A stretch of DNA of 57,703 nucleotides, taken from assembly GCF_013350005.1 (NCBI RefSeq), contig NZ_JABVWW010000017.1, positions 1 through 57,703 on the forward strand, written 5' to 3'. Numbering within the stretch: position 1 is the first letter of the stretch; each line of letters begins with the position of its first letter. Of this stretch, positions 10,148 through 19,335 are shown in pieces. The stretch is from Methylocystis silviterrae. GTDB lineage: Bacteria; Pseudomonadota; Alphaproteobacteria; Rhizobiales; Beijerinckiaceae. The translations under genes and the position numbers were made by a program. Below the pieces are notes generated by a model that worked only from the letters and a program-made list of their open reading frames with translations, was not told where the DNA came from and ran no database searches.

Positions 10148-10432
10148 TTACGGGTTCTCGAGGCTGAACGTCCGCGTCTGATCGTCATAAGCGAACGCCT
10201 CGGCATATCGACCCCAGTCGATCACGGCGCGTAGTGTCTGTTCAGCCGCCTGCGCGCGGACGATTTCCGTTTGAATAGCAGCGGTAAGGCGTTTCCCTTC
10301 GCCAAGCGACAGACCAAGCGTTTCCGGGACCGTGAACTCGTCTCTTTCGATCCAGGCCGCCTCGACCTCGGTTTCCGCCGCTCTGTCCCCGAAGTCCACG
10401 ACAAGCTTTACCCGCCAAACCAGCTTTCGCAT
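10148..10432 (-). pseudogene. ISKra4-type transposase N-terminus fused to an ABC ATPase tail
   Basis: The 94-codon frame is chimeric. Residues 1-60 (WRVKLVVDFGDRAAE, then LGLSLGEGKRLTAAIQ) resemble the N terminus of ISKra4-family transposases; compare the copy at 56456. The last 30 residues (LRAVIDWGRYAEAFAYDDQ) match the C-terminal AAA-associated domain of nitrate/sulfonate-type ABC transporter ATPases. Neither part is complete. The likely cause is an IS-mediated deletion joining the two, which is an inference. Confidence 0.55.
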
Positions 10433-10499
10433 AGGCTCGCCTTTCCCAAACAGGCGACCGTAACCTTCGAAAATTTACATACTCCCCACAACCTTGCAT

Positions 10500-11463
10500 G
10501 CTCTCCTTGCAACGAACCCGGATCAAGGCGATGGAGGCCACAGCGCCTGGCGATCGCGAGCGCCTCTGAAAATTCGGCGCGAGTCGTTTTGCGGTCCGGC
10601 GCCGCATGCTCGCTGGCCCCATGACAGGGTCGATACTGTCCCATGAGATCGAGGTAGGTGTCGGGCGAGATTTCCTCGGCCAAGAACCTCGTCACTCGTT
10701 TCCACGCCGGAGACGCCGTTCGGCAAGACGAGATGACGCACAAGAAGTCCCCGTTCGGCGAGGCCCTCCGCTTCGATCACGAGGTTGCCGACCTGCCGAT
10801 GCATCTCGCGCACCGCTTCCCTGTTGACCCCAACATAATCCCTCACATGCGAGTATATGCGAGCCAGCGTCTCATCGCCATATTTCATGTCGGGCATATA
10901 GATGTCGTCGACGCCGTCGCTTCGGGATTGTCATAGCCGCCGGTGTTATAAACGAGCGGCAGACACAGCCGTTGCGCCGCCGCGATGTTCACCGCGGCGA
11001 GAATCTGCGCGACGACATGGCTGGGCGTGACCAGATTGATGTTGTGGCGGCCGAGAGCTTGCAATCGCAGCATTGTCTCGGCGAGCTGCGCGCCGCTCGT
11101 CTCCTCGCCTTCGCCCTGCCAAGCGATTTCCCAGTTCTGGCAATAGACGCAACGCAGGTTGTACCTGGAAAAGAAGATCGCGCCCGAACCGCGGGAGCCG
11201 CGCGGGGAATTCTCTTCGCCATGATGCGGTCCGGCCGAATAAACGACCGCCCGCTCGCCGGTGCGGCAGACGGCGCCGCGGATAGAACGACGCCGATCGA
11301 CCCGGCAAAAGCGGGCGCAGAGATCGCAATTTTTTAGATGTTGGCGGTCAGCCAGCTCGCCCGAGCGCAGCAGGCGAAGAAAAGCTGGTTCGAACAACCC
11401 GCGCCGTTGCGAGTCTGGGGTGGCGCCGACATCAACGGACAAGGCGACCTTCGCGCTGTTCAT
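10500..11463 (-). pseudogene. broken PflX-like radical SAM protein (COG1313)
   Basis: Family segments run along the minus strand in three frames: DLCARFCRVDR and SAGPHHGEENSPRGSRGSG (11463 to 10920), DIYMPDMKYGDETLARIYSHV through VRHLVLPNGVSG (10897 to about 10700), then FLAEEISPDTYLDLMGQY to ALAIARRCGLHRL (10743 to 10500). At least two frameshifts and a small deletion near 10920 break it. The cluster motif reads RYNLRCVYCQNW where the family has GCNLRC, so the first Fe-S cysteine is also lost. It is divergent from another broken radical SAM gene. Confidence 0.8.
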
Positions 11464-11497
11464 TGAAAATCCGCCCCGACGCTTCCATTTGGAGCCC

Positions 11498-12625
11498 ATG
11501 AACAAACCACAAAGCGCACCCTTGCGCGAGGCCGTTGTCGGCGTTCCCGGCCGTTATTGGGAAAGACTCGCCGATGGCCGCATCCAATGCGACCTCTGCC
11601 CCAGATATTGCAAGCTTCACGATGGCCAGCGTGGACTATGCTTTGTGCGCGCACATCGTGGCGATGAAATCCTGCTCAACTTACGGCCGCTCCTCTGGCT
11701 TCTGCATCGATCCGATCGAAAAAAAGCCCTTAAACCATTTTCTGCCTGGAACGCCCGCGCTGTCGTTCGGCACGGCCGGCTGCAACCTCACATGCAAACC
11801 CTGCCAGAACTGGGATATTTCAAAAGCCCGCAGCTTCGACAGGCTGCAATCCGAAGCTTCGCCCAAGGCGGTCGTTCGCGCCGCGAAGTGAGCGGGTCGA
11901 GCGCCATCGCTTACACCTACAACGATCCCGTGATCTTCCTCGAATACGCGGTCGACGTCGCTAGAGTGGCGCGCGCGCAAGATATAAAGAATGTGGCGGT
12001 CACCTCCGGCTATAATTCAGAAAAAGCGCGCGAAGAGTTCCTCTCGCCGGTGGACGCCGCCAACATCGATCTAAAGGCCTTCACCGAGGGTTTTTATCGA
12101 TAGCTGTCCTCCGCCGAGCTCGGGCCCGTCCTAGACACCCTCGAATTCGTCAAGCGCGAGACCAGCTTCTGGTTGGAGGTCACGACGCTGTTGATCCCCG
12201 GCTGCAACGACAGTTCTTCGGAGGTCGCCGCGCTCTCGGAATGGGTCGTGAGCCGGCTCGGCCCCGACGTGCCGCTCCATTTCACGGCCTTTCATCCGAA
12301 CTGGAAGATGCGTGACGCGCCCGGCGACGTCGGCCGCCACGCTCTCTCGTGCGCGAAAAATCGCGAAGAGCGCCGGCTAGCGCTACGTTTAAACCGGCAA
12401 TGCTCACGACGAGCCGGGGCAGAGTACTTACTGCCATGCCTGCGGCGCCCGCTTCATTGGTCGCGACTGGTATGTAATCACCTTCTGGGCGCTCGACGAC
12501 AAAGACTGTTGCCGAAGCTGCGGCGCGCGATGCGCGGGCGTTTTCGAACAAGGTCACGGCGCGTGGGGGGCGCGGCGGATGCCGGTCGAGTTTGGCGTTG
12601 AAGGGTCGCCGGCGCGTTCGTCGAC
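11498..12625 (+). pseudogene. amrS: broken AmmeMemoRadiSam-system radical SAM gene (AmrS-like)
   Basis: AmrS-type sequence is spread over frames: CDLCPRYCKLHDGQRGLC near the start, then in another frame GTAGCNLTCKPCQNWDIS with the intact C-x3-C-x2-C cluster motif (about 11680-11890), back to the first frame for IAYTYNDPVIFLEY and DAANIDLKAF, an in-frame TAG at 12101-12103, on through LIPGCNDSS and FHPNWKMRD, and finally a Cys-rich end (YCHACGARFIGRDWYV) in another frame. The two shifts around 11680 and 11890 compensate; the amber and later shift do not. Non-functional as read. Confidence 0.85.
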
Positions 12626-12661
12626 TCCGAACCCGTAAGCTCCGTGACGAACGTTCTAAAG

Positions 12662-13050
12662 TCACAATCTATCGACCGCCGCAGCGCCGTTAGCCGACGC
12701 CTTCACGCGCGAGTTCGGAGAAAGCCGCAAACAAGCCGGAGTGACCCGCGTTAGTTCGGGGTAGGCGAGTTTGTCAGGGGTGTCGCTGGGCATGTGATAA
12801 TGGCGATATCGATAGAAAGCCATATCTGTAACCATCATGGCGCGATAGCCATGGCTCCAAAACGACCGGTGGTCGCTCCAAGAGACGCCTGGGACAGATT
12901 GAAACGTCGCCGCGGTCTCTAACGGAAATTCCGAGTTTGCGCGAAACGCCGCCGCAAGCCGGCTCATTGCCGCCCTTGAACGAAAATTCGAAACGAAGCC
13001 GATGAACTTCGCGCGATCGGGATAGAACAGACCCTGCGACCTGCCGACCC
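12662..13050 (-). pseudogene. C-terminal remnant of an M28-family peptidase
   Basis: The minus strand encodes typical M28 aminopeptidase end motifs: SWSDHRSFWSHGYRAMMVTD and FYRYRHYHMPSDTPDKLAYPE, with the metal-site region WSDH and the late His. Upstream family-like sequence (GLFYPDRAKFIGFVSNF) is in another frame near 13000-13050, and the N-terminal two thirds are absent. A truncated, shifted remnant. Confidence 0.7.
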
Positions 13051-13391
13051 ACAGCTGTGGATGTTCACGGCTTCAAACCTGGACGCGACTTTTCGATATG
13101 GTTCGGCCTGAAGCCTGGAGTCGCGGAGAATGAATGCCGATCGGCGGCGCAAATAAATCCGTTTGACGGAGTAACAAAGCAGTGGCTCCCGCCGAAGACT
13201 TATGAAGCCGCACTCGCTCGCTCATTTCGACGACCGGGTGTCAAGCTGTGCATGTCAATCTCTGTTTGATTGGCGTCGCCGACGTCACCTTTAGGCAGTC
13301 CCTCTAGAGCTCCTGCCGTTAGAGGGACGAAATCACCAGAAGAATGTCTCTGCGGAAGGACACAGACATTCGTGTAGCGAAGGAGTGAGCC
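13051..13391. other. intergenic region, no clear gene
   Basis: About 340 bases. A plus-strand frame (13057-13269) contains GRDFSIWFGLKPG, which faintly recalls the GRDFxAWxGL motif of IS110 transposases, but nothing around it supports an element. Otherwise nothing seen. Confidence 0.4.
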
Positions 13392-13562
13392 ATGGCTGTA
13401 CCGAAACAGCTTGTGACGCCGGATGGCTTACTAAAAGCAGCCGTGATCCTGCTCGTCGTGCTCGCGCTCCTCCTCGTAATGGCAAGCGGAGCCGTCAAAA
13501 TCCCGACATCCCTCTGGGCCAATGCCGACGACCCCTGCCTTGGATATGCAATTTGCGAGTGA
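13392..13562 (+). CDS. small single-pass membrane protein
   Basis: A 56-residue frame with AAGGAGTGAGCC right before the ATG. It has one strong hydrophobic helix (AAVILLVVLALLLVMASGAV) and a short C-terminal tail with two cysteines (DDPCLGYAICE). The Cys-bearing tail would face the periplasm or cytoplasm depending on orientation. Not recognised; the ribosome binding site and clean helix argue that it is real. Confidence 0.5.
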   Translation: MAVPKQLVTPDGLLKAAVILLVVLALLLVMASGAVKIPTSLWANADDPCLGYAICE

Positions 13563-13679
13563 GCGGAGTCTTGAAAGCGAAATCGTACGTCGATGAAAGG
13601 CCTCCGACGACGCTGCATTATGTGCTCGTTTACATATCTTGTCTGCGGTCCCGGCATCAATGAGAGCGTGAACCGAAAC

Positions 13680-13985
13680 ATGTCCACGGCACTTGTCATG
13701 ATTTCCAATCTAACGTCACTCCCACAATGTATCGAGTTTTCGGGTCTCACCCGTAAGGAAATCTTCCTTGGCGTAATCCCCTCCGCCAGACATCGCTCGC
13801 TTTATACGAGTTACTTGCTTTTCCTTCCCATGGGCGCTGGGGTCGTGCGCAAGATGATCGTCACCGATATCCGTTCATTCTTGGATCTCGGAGCAACGAA
13901 GCGAGCGGCGGATTTGCTCATCACACTTCGTTGGCTTCTCTTTGATTATGCTGACGCCAGACTTCGAAAGCCAGACGACGCTTAG
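13680..13985 (+). CDS. hypothetical protein
   Basis: A 101-residue frame beginning MSTALVMISNLTSL, with FLGVIPSARHRSLYTSYLLFLPMGAG and a C-terminal ITLRWLLFDYADARLRKPDDA. Composition looks protein-like but I recognise no family and the start is uncertain (the frame is open from 13593). It lies in a decayed stretch, so it may itself be a remnant. Confidence 0.3.
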   Translation: MSTALVMISNLTSLPQCIEFSGLTRKEIFLGVIPSARHRSLYTSYLLFLPMGAGVVRKMIVTDIRSFLDLGATKRAADLLITLRWLLFDYADARLRKPDDA

Positions 13986-14125
13986 ACGCTCGCCATCATC
14001 GCGAAGGCGAGAACCAATTGATGAGGCGATTCCGTTCTTGAGAACAATCTATCTCTGTTGGTCTAAAGAAAATACAGGTTGGAAGCTGACCCAAGCGCCG
14101 AATCAAGCCTGCATCCAAAAGGTCG

Positions 14126-15499
14126 ATGAAAAGACTTCAACAGGTCGTTTCACAATTACCGCGCTCGCTGACCAAAGCGGCTGTCGGCGAGCCGCCGCCG
14201 AATCGCTTGCCCTTGCGATTGAGAAACGAGCTTGCGCAAGAGCAACAGCAGGCAGAACTACTGATTGGCTGGGTGCAGGGCGCGGTGGTTCTCACATGGA
14301 ACGCGCTCTATGCGCTATCGCTAAGAACCCTTTCTCCATCCGGGCTGTTTCAGCCCGTCTCATAGACTTTGGCCGCTTACGGCACATTCGTCATCATTAG
14401 GCTTATACTGATCTATCTCAATCGCTTCAAACAGCGGCTTGTCGCGCTTTCGATCATCGTCGATGTCGCCGGGCTAACGCTGTTAATTTGGAGTTTCCAC
14501 CTTCAGTATGGGCAGGCGCCGGCTTTTTACCTCAAGGCGCCAACATTGCTCTATATCTTTGTGTTCATTGCGCTGCGCACATTAAGTTTCGATGCGCGGT
14601 GGGTTGTTCTCACCGGCGTGGCTGGCGCTGTCGGCTGGAGTGTTCTTCTATTGTACGCGATCATGGCGCAAACTGACGCTGCTTCGATCACTCATGATTA
14701 CGTCCGGTATTTGACGTCATCGAGCATTCTGCTGGGCGCAGAATTCGATAAGATAGTTTCAATCCTTATCGTCACTGCGGTGCTAGGTCTCGCCATGCGA
14801 AGAACCCGGCAGCTTGTTCGGCGCGCGGTCGATCACGCCGCCGCGACCGAGTTATCTCGCTTTGTCGCAAGGGGAGTGGCGCAGAAAATTGCCCGCGCTG
14901 ACTCATCGATCGAACCAGGACAGGCGGAATTGCGCTCGGCGGCGCTCGTCGTCGACCTTCGCTGCTTCACGCAGATCGCCCGCCTGCTCTCTCCAGAGGC
15001 CGTGATGGAGTTGCTCGGCGAATATCAGAAGCACGTTATACCGCTCGTTCAGCGACACGGCGGATTTATCGACAAATTCCTCGGCGACGGCATCCTCGCG
15101 AGCTTTGGCGCTATCGACGCGAACGAGACTTATGCCGCGGATGCGCTTCGAGCCGTCGAGTCGATTGCCGCGGAACTCGCTACGTGGCGCGCAGCGCGCA
15201 TCGAGGTCGGCCTGGTCGCGCCGGAAATTGGCATGGCGGTCTCGAGCGGCGATGTCTTGTTCGGCGCGCTCGGCGACAAGACACGACTTGATTACACAAT
15301 TATTGGCGACGCCGTGAATTTTGCCGCCAGACTTGAAAAACACACCAAGACTGAGCGGGCGAAGGCGTTGGCGAACTGGGAAACGTTCGAACTTGCGCGC
15401 TCCCAGGGCTACACGCCGTCCAAAACATGGCGTTGTTGTCGCGGACGAGAAATTGCGGGGGTCGATCGACTCGTTGATCTCGCTTTCCTGCCTCGATAG
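14126..15499 (+). pseudogene. class III adenylate/guanylate cyclase interrupted by an in-frame stop
   Basis: Residues 1-79 (14126-14365) and the rest (from TTG 14369) are in one frame separated by a single TAG at 14363-14365. The N-terminal part is a multi-helix membrane sensor region (ELLIGWVQGAVVLTWNALYAL, FVIIRLILIYLNRF and more). The catalytic domain is intact: VVDLRCFTQIARL with the first metal Asp, GGFIDKFLGDGILASFG and DYTIIGDAVNFAARLE. The TAG sits where related proteins have Trp, so TGG to TAG is likely. The downstream part could still be made from the TTG start, lacking the first helices. Confidence 0.75.
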
Positions 15500-15532
15500 A
15501 AGCGAAGTCGCTCGGTTGAAGGAAAGGCGCCT

Positions 15533-16144
15533 TCAGCGGTCGTTGCGTCCGAACAGGAACTCCCACCCGGACTGGCGCGAGAGAGACGCCGCGTCATCCA
15601 CATCCTCGTGAACGTCAAGCATCGCGACGGACGCGCCAGCTATCTTCGCTAGACTATCGGACAGAGCATGTTCCGTCGACCATCGCACATCTCGGAAGGG
15701 GGCGATGAAACGCGGGCGGCGGCGAAAACCAACGGCCCAATAGCCGACATCTGTCGCCGGGCCAAAAACGGCATCATGATCCCCCAGGAGTCGAAATGCG
15801 CGCGCCACTTCGCCAGCCGTAACCCCGGGAATATCGGAGCCGATAATCAGCACGGGCCCGACAGGCGGAGCCTTGGCCTCCCGCGCCATGCGCTGGCCGA
15901 GATCTCCCCTGCCCTGCGGCAGGACGCCGAAGCGAGACGGCCATGGTCCGGAACGATCCGGCGTCACGGCGAGCCACGTGCTCCAACGTGGATCGGCGCC
16001 GAGGCGACGAAGGGTGTTGACCAGCATCACGCGCTGAAATTTCAAAGCTTTCATAGGCCCGACGCCGGCGGCAAGCCGGCGCTTGCCTGCGCCATATTGG
16101 GGCATGCGCGTGAAAATGATCAGATGCGCGTTCATGTATATCAT
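15533..16144 (-). CDS. TIGR04282-type glycosyltransferase (arsenosugar-associated, DUF2064)
   Basis: A 203-residue GT-A-fold nucleotide-sugar transferase of the TIGR04282 family, found beside arsenosugar-type genes. It starts MNAHLIIFTRMPQYGAGKRRLA, has VLIIGSDIPGVTAGEVARAF as the Asp-containing nucleotide site, and FGPATDVGYWAVGF and WSTEHALSDSL as family marks. The ATG at 16142-16144 overlaps the stop of the upstream glycosyltransferase as TAATG, so the two are coupled; the ATG at 16135 is an alternative start. A longer paralog is at 38685. Confidence 0.82.
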   Translation of the reverse strand: MIYMNAHLIIFTRMPQYGAGKRRLAAGVGPMKALKFQRVMLVNTLRRLGADPRWSTWLAVTPDRSGPWPSRFGVLPQGRGDLGQRMAREAKAPPVGPVLIIGSDIPGVTAGEVARAFRLLGDHDAVFGPATDVGYWAVGFRRRPRFIAPFRDVRWSTEHALSDSLAKIAGASVAMLDVHEDVDDAASLSRQSGWEFLFGRNDR

Positions 16145-16798
16145 TAGCCGTAGAGGCGCTTAATCACATGCGGCGAAACGCCGAGATAATAGAGACCAAG
16201 GCAAGCGAGATTGCGCGCGCTGCGCAAAAGCCAGCCAGCGCGTGGCCGACGTCCGGGCCGCTACCGGCAGCGCCACGAGCCGCGCGCGGCCGATCCGACG
16301 CACGAGATCGACATCCTCCATCAAGGGCAGCGGTTTAAAACCTCCGACCGCTCGATAAAGATCACGGTGAATCAGGAGACCCTGGTCGCCATAGGGCAGG
16401 CCTAGCCACCGCACGCGCCAGGCGACCATTCTCTCCAGCCGACGCGCCTGCGGCGAAGGATCGTCGAGTGCGAAGCGAAATGCCGCAGCTCTGGCGCGGT
16501 TTTCCGCTTTGGCGCAAAAGCAATTGATCGTCTCCCGCCAGCCCCGGTCCAAAACCGTGTCGGCGTGGAGGAACAGTAGCCAGTCAGTGCACGCCGCCTC
16601 CGCCCCGGCTTGCAATTGGCAGCCACGTCCTCTGGGCGCAGCAAGGACACAAGCGCCTAACTGAGTTGCGCAGTCTGCGGAGTCATCCATGGAGCCGCCA
16701 TCGACGACGACGATATCGTCATCGCCAGCGAGCGCCGCCAAGGTTTTCGGCAGGGTTCGCGAGGCGTCCAACACTGGAATAATGATCGATAATCGCAT
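16144..16798 (-). pseudogene. TIGR04283-type family 2 glycosyltransferase with C-terminal frameshift
   Basis: Starts MRLSIIIPVLDASRTLPKTLAAL with DDIVVVDGGSMDDS and DWLLFLHADTVLD, the DxD-type donor site, as in TIGR04283 arsenosugar-associated glycosyltransferases. FKPLPLMEDVDLVRRI follows. The expected C-terminal end, RNLACLGLYYLGVSPHVIKRLYG, is present but in another frame, ending at 16144 as TAATG with the next gene. A one-base shift near 16228 therefore breaks it; the unshifted frame ends at 16160 with unrelated residues. The start at 16798 fits a SigF-type promoter just upstream. It may be partly active or a sequencing error. Confidence 0.75.
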
Positions 16799-16816
16799 GA
16801 TTGGGCCTATGACAGC

Positions 16817-16842
16817 TTCGCACCAGGCCATCGGAAGGTTAC
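16817..16842 (-). promoter_or_regulatory. SigF-type ECF promoter for the two glycosyltransferases
   Basis: On the minus strand GTAACC (16842-16837), exactly 16 bases, then CGAA (16820-16817). The ATG of the glycosyltransferase is about 18 bases after the -10 element, giving a short leader. The motif equals the one I recall for Caulobacter SigF. The same sequence is found before both bufferin clusters in this window. Confidence 0.75.
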
Positions 16843-16858
16843 GTCCGTCAGAAAGCGT

Positions 16859-16884
16859 GAAACCTTTGGCCTCGCAAATTCGAA
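16859..16884 (+). promoter_or_regulatory. SigF-type ECF promoter for the radical SAM operon (one mismatch)
   Basis: GAAACC (16859-16864), 16 bases, CGAA (16881-16884), pointing to the radical SAM gene whose ATG is 31 bases downstream. The -35 differs from the window consensus only in its second base. Back to back with the divergent promoter at 16817-16842. Confidence 0.6.
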
Positions 16885-16914
16885 TTAGGGACATCGGTCA
16901 TCGGGGGCGGACGT

Positions 16915-17904
16915 ATGAACCCATTAGATTCATCAACAGTGGCTAAGCGAACCGTGTTGGCAGAACCCTATTCGCCAAAGAAGAAATTTGTAGATCCCTT
17001 GGTGACCGCCAAGGGAGAACCGCGCGCTTTCGCTCCTTTCGTTCGATTGCAGACCTTATGGTTTAACACGGGCACGCTGTGCAATCTTACCTGCCATAAC
17101 TGCTATATCGAATCTTCACCCAAGAACGATCGACTCGTCTATTTGACGCGAGGCGAAGTGCGCCAATTCTTGGCGGAGGTGAGCCAGTTACTCGGCGCGC
17201 CAATCGAAATTGGCTTCACGGGCGGCGAGCCTTTCATGAACCCGGATTTTCTCGGAATGATCGAGGACAGTTTGTCCGCCGGACACCGCGTCCTTGTGCT
17301 CACCAACGCCATGAAGCCGATGCAGCGCGTCAAAGGGGCGCTGCTTGCTTTGAACGAGCGATTTCCTGGCAAGCTGACGCTTCGGGTGTCGCTCGATCAT
17401 TACGAGTCCGCCGGTCATGAAAAAATACGCGGTCCAAACTGTTGGCGACCTGCGATCGAGGGCCTGCGCTGGCTCGCGGCCAGTAGCTTCGACGTGTCCA
17501 TTGCCGCGCGCATGGCGTGGGACGAGACCGAGACGGAGACCCGCGCGGAATTTCGCGCCTTGTTCGAACAACTCGGTCTCCGTGCCAGCGCAGACGACCC
17601 GACCGAGCTTGTCCTGTTCCCGGAAATGGACGCACAGGAAGGCGTTCCTGAAATCAGCGAAGGTTGTTGGAGCGTCCTCGGCGTGACGCCAAGCGACGTC
17701 ATGTGCGCAAGCTCGCGCATGGTGATCAAACGAAAGGGTGCGTCAGCGCCAACCGTCGTTTCATGCACGCTGCTACCTTATTCGCAGGCATTCGAAATGG
17801 GTATGACCCTGGCCGAGTCGATGCGCCCAATCAGTCTCAAGCACGCATATTGTGCGCGCTTCTGTGTGCTCGGCGGCGCCTCCTGCACCTCTCGCAAGCG
17901 ATAA
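16915..17904 (+). CDS. radical SAM protein with C-terminal cysteine cluster
   Basis: A 329-residue radical SAM enzyme. The [4Fe-4S]-SAM motif is CNLTCHNC (within NTGTLCNLTCHNCYIESSP), followed by IEIGFTGGEPFMNPDF (SAM-binding GGE). The C-terminal third has further cysteines (SEGCWS, DVMCASSRM, VVSCTLLPY, AYCARFCVLGGASC), enough for an auxiliary Fe-S cluster as in SPASM or twitch domains. It is not ArsS, whose motif is different. It heads a four-gene operon with a flavin disulfide reductase, a TVP38 protein and an AhpD-like protein, divergent from arsenosugar-type glycosyltransferases. Substrate unknown. Confidence 0.85.
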   Translation: MNPLDSSTVAKRTVLAEPYSPKKKFVDPLVTAKGEPRAFAPFVRLQTLWFNTGTLCNLTCHNCYIESSPKNDRLVYLTRGEVRQFLAEVSQLLGAPIEIGFTGGEPFMNPDFLGMIEDSLSAGHRVLVLTNAMKPMQRVKGALLALNERFPGKLTLRVSLDHYESAGHEKIRGPNCWRPAIEGLRWLAASSFDVSIAARMAWDETETETRAEFRALFEQLGLRASADDPTELVLFPEMDAQEGVPEISEGCWSVLGVTPSDVMCASSRMVIKRKGASAPTVVSCTLLPYSQAFEMGMTLAESMRPISLKHAYCARFCVLGGASCTSRKR

Positions 17905-17907
17905 ATC

Positions 17908-19335
17908 ATGAGCGAAGAAATCAATTACGACATTTGCATCATCGGCGCCGGATCGGCCGGCCTCTCGATCGCGGCGGGCGCGGCGCAAATGGGCGCGCGC
18001 ACAGTGCTGGTCGAAGCAGGGCGCATGGGCGGCGACTGCCTGAACACCGGCTGTGTGCCGTCGAAATCGCTTCTGGCGGCGGCCAAGGCGGCGAAAGCCA
18101 TGCGCGGCGCTAGGCGATTTGGCGTCGAAGCCGGCGAGCCGCATGTCGATTTTGCGGCCGTCATCGCGCATGTGCACGACGTCATCGCGTCAATTGCGCC
18201 GCATGATTCCGTGGAGCGTTTCGTTGAATTGGGCTGCACGGTGATCCAATCCCGCGCCCGCTTCATCAACGAGCGGACGATTGAAGCCGGCGGCAAGACC
18301 TTACGCGCGCGACGCTTTGTCGTTGCCACCGGCAGCCGCGCCGCTATCCCTGCTATCCCGGGGCTGGACGAAGCTCCCTATTTTACCAACGAAACGATCT
18401 TCGACAATACGGTACTCCCTGACCATCTACTGGTGATTGGCGCCGGGCCGATTGGCTGTGAGATGGCGCAGGCGCACCGCAGACTTGGCGCAAGAGTTAC
18501 GCTGCTCGACATCGGGCCTATGCTCCCGAAGGACGATACAGAGGCGGCGGACGTAGTACGAGAAGCCTTCGTAGCCGAAGGGATCGACATTTCTGAGAAA
18601 GTCGAGATTACACGGATCGAAAAAAGACATGACGGCGTCGCCGTCGTATTGCGTCGTGACGCTGATGAGCAACGCATCGAAGGCTCACATCTGCTGATCG
18701 CTGCGGGCCGAGAGCCCAATGTCGAGAATCTCGGCCTCGATGCCGCAGGCGTGCGCTGTTCCGCCGCTGGAGTCGAGGTCGACGCCCGCCTGCGCACGAC
18801 CAACAAACACATCTTCGCCGCCGGCGACGTGACCGGTGGACTCCAGTTCACTCACATGGCCAACTATCACGCCGGAATTATCATTCGCAACGCGCTGTTT
18901 CGCCTACCGGCTAAGAATAAGCCGGAGGCGTTCCCCTGGGTTACCTATACCGATCCCGAGCTTGCCCAAGTAGGGCTTACGGAAGCGAAAGCGAAAGACC
19001 GACACGGCGATAGCGTGCGTATTTTGCGTGCCGAATTCAAGGACAACGACCGCGCTCGCGCAGAGCGCGAGACGCAAGGCTTTCTCAAGGCCGTGACGAC
19101 CAAACGTGGACTTGTCCTCGGCGCGACGATCGTCGGACATAATGCGGGCGAACTGATTGCGCCCTGGACGCTGGCGATCTCTCAAGGGTTGAAGATCGGC
19201 GCTCTCGCAAACATCATTATGCCCTATCCCACGCTCAGCGAGATCAGCAAAAGATCTGCTGGGAGCTATTACACACCAACGCTGTTCTCTCCCCGCACTC
19301 AAAGATTGGTGCGATTCCTGAGGATTTTCGGATGA
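17908..19335 (+). CDS. MerA/Lpd-like FAD-dependent disulfide oxidoreductase
   Basis: A 475-residue pyridine-nucleotide disulfide reductase lacking an HMA domain. FAD motif CIIGAGSAGLSIAAGAAQMGA, redox pair GGDCLNTGCVPSK, NAD(P) motif LLVIGAGPIGCEMAQ, second FAD motif TNKHIFAAGDVTGG and a dimer interface without the C-terminal CC of MerA. The family includes lipoamide dehydrogenases and mercuric-reductase-like enzymes commonly paired with TVP38 proteins. It starts 3 bases after the radical SAM gene and overlaps the next gene by ATGA. The true substrate, perhaps a low-molecular-weight disulfide, is not given by sequence. Confidence 0.87.
   Translation: MSEEINYDICIIGAGSAGLSIAAGAAQMGARTVLVEAGRMGGDCLNTGCVPSKSLLAAAKAAKAMRGARRFGVEAGEPHVDFAAVIAHVHDVIASIAPHDSVERFVELGCTVIQSRARFINERTIEAGGKTLRARRFVVATGSRAAIPAIPGLDEAPYFTNETIFDNTVLPDHLLVIGAGPIGCEMAQAHRRLGARVTLLDIGPMLPKDDTEAADVVREAFVAEGIDISEKVEITRIEKRHDGVAVVLRRDADEQRIEGSHLLIAAGREPNVENLGLDAAGVRCSAAGVEVDARLRTTNKHIFAAGDVTGGLQFTHMANYHAGIIIRNALFRLPAKNKPEAFPWVTYTDPELAQVGLTEAKAKDRHGDSVRILRAEFKDNDRARAERETQGFLKAVTTKRGLVLGATIVGHNAGELIAPWTLAISQGLKIGALANIIMPYPTLSEISKRSAGSYYTPTLFSPRTQRLVRFLRIFG

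Noticed and set aside
13057..13269. IS110 transposase fragment (GRDFSIWFGLKPG)
   Set aside because: A single short motif with no neighbouring transposase sequence or ends.
15821..15846. GTAACC-N16-CGAT on the plus strand
   Set aside because: Lies inside a minus-strand gene, wrong -10 base and no plus-strand gene follows.
16915..17904. Radical SAM protein as ArsS
   Set aside because: Its cluster motif context and C-terminal cysteines do not match what I know of ArsS; kept as unassigned.
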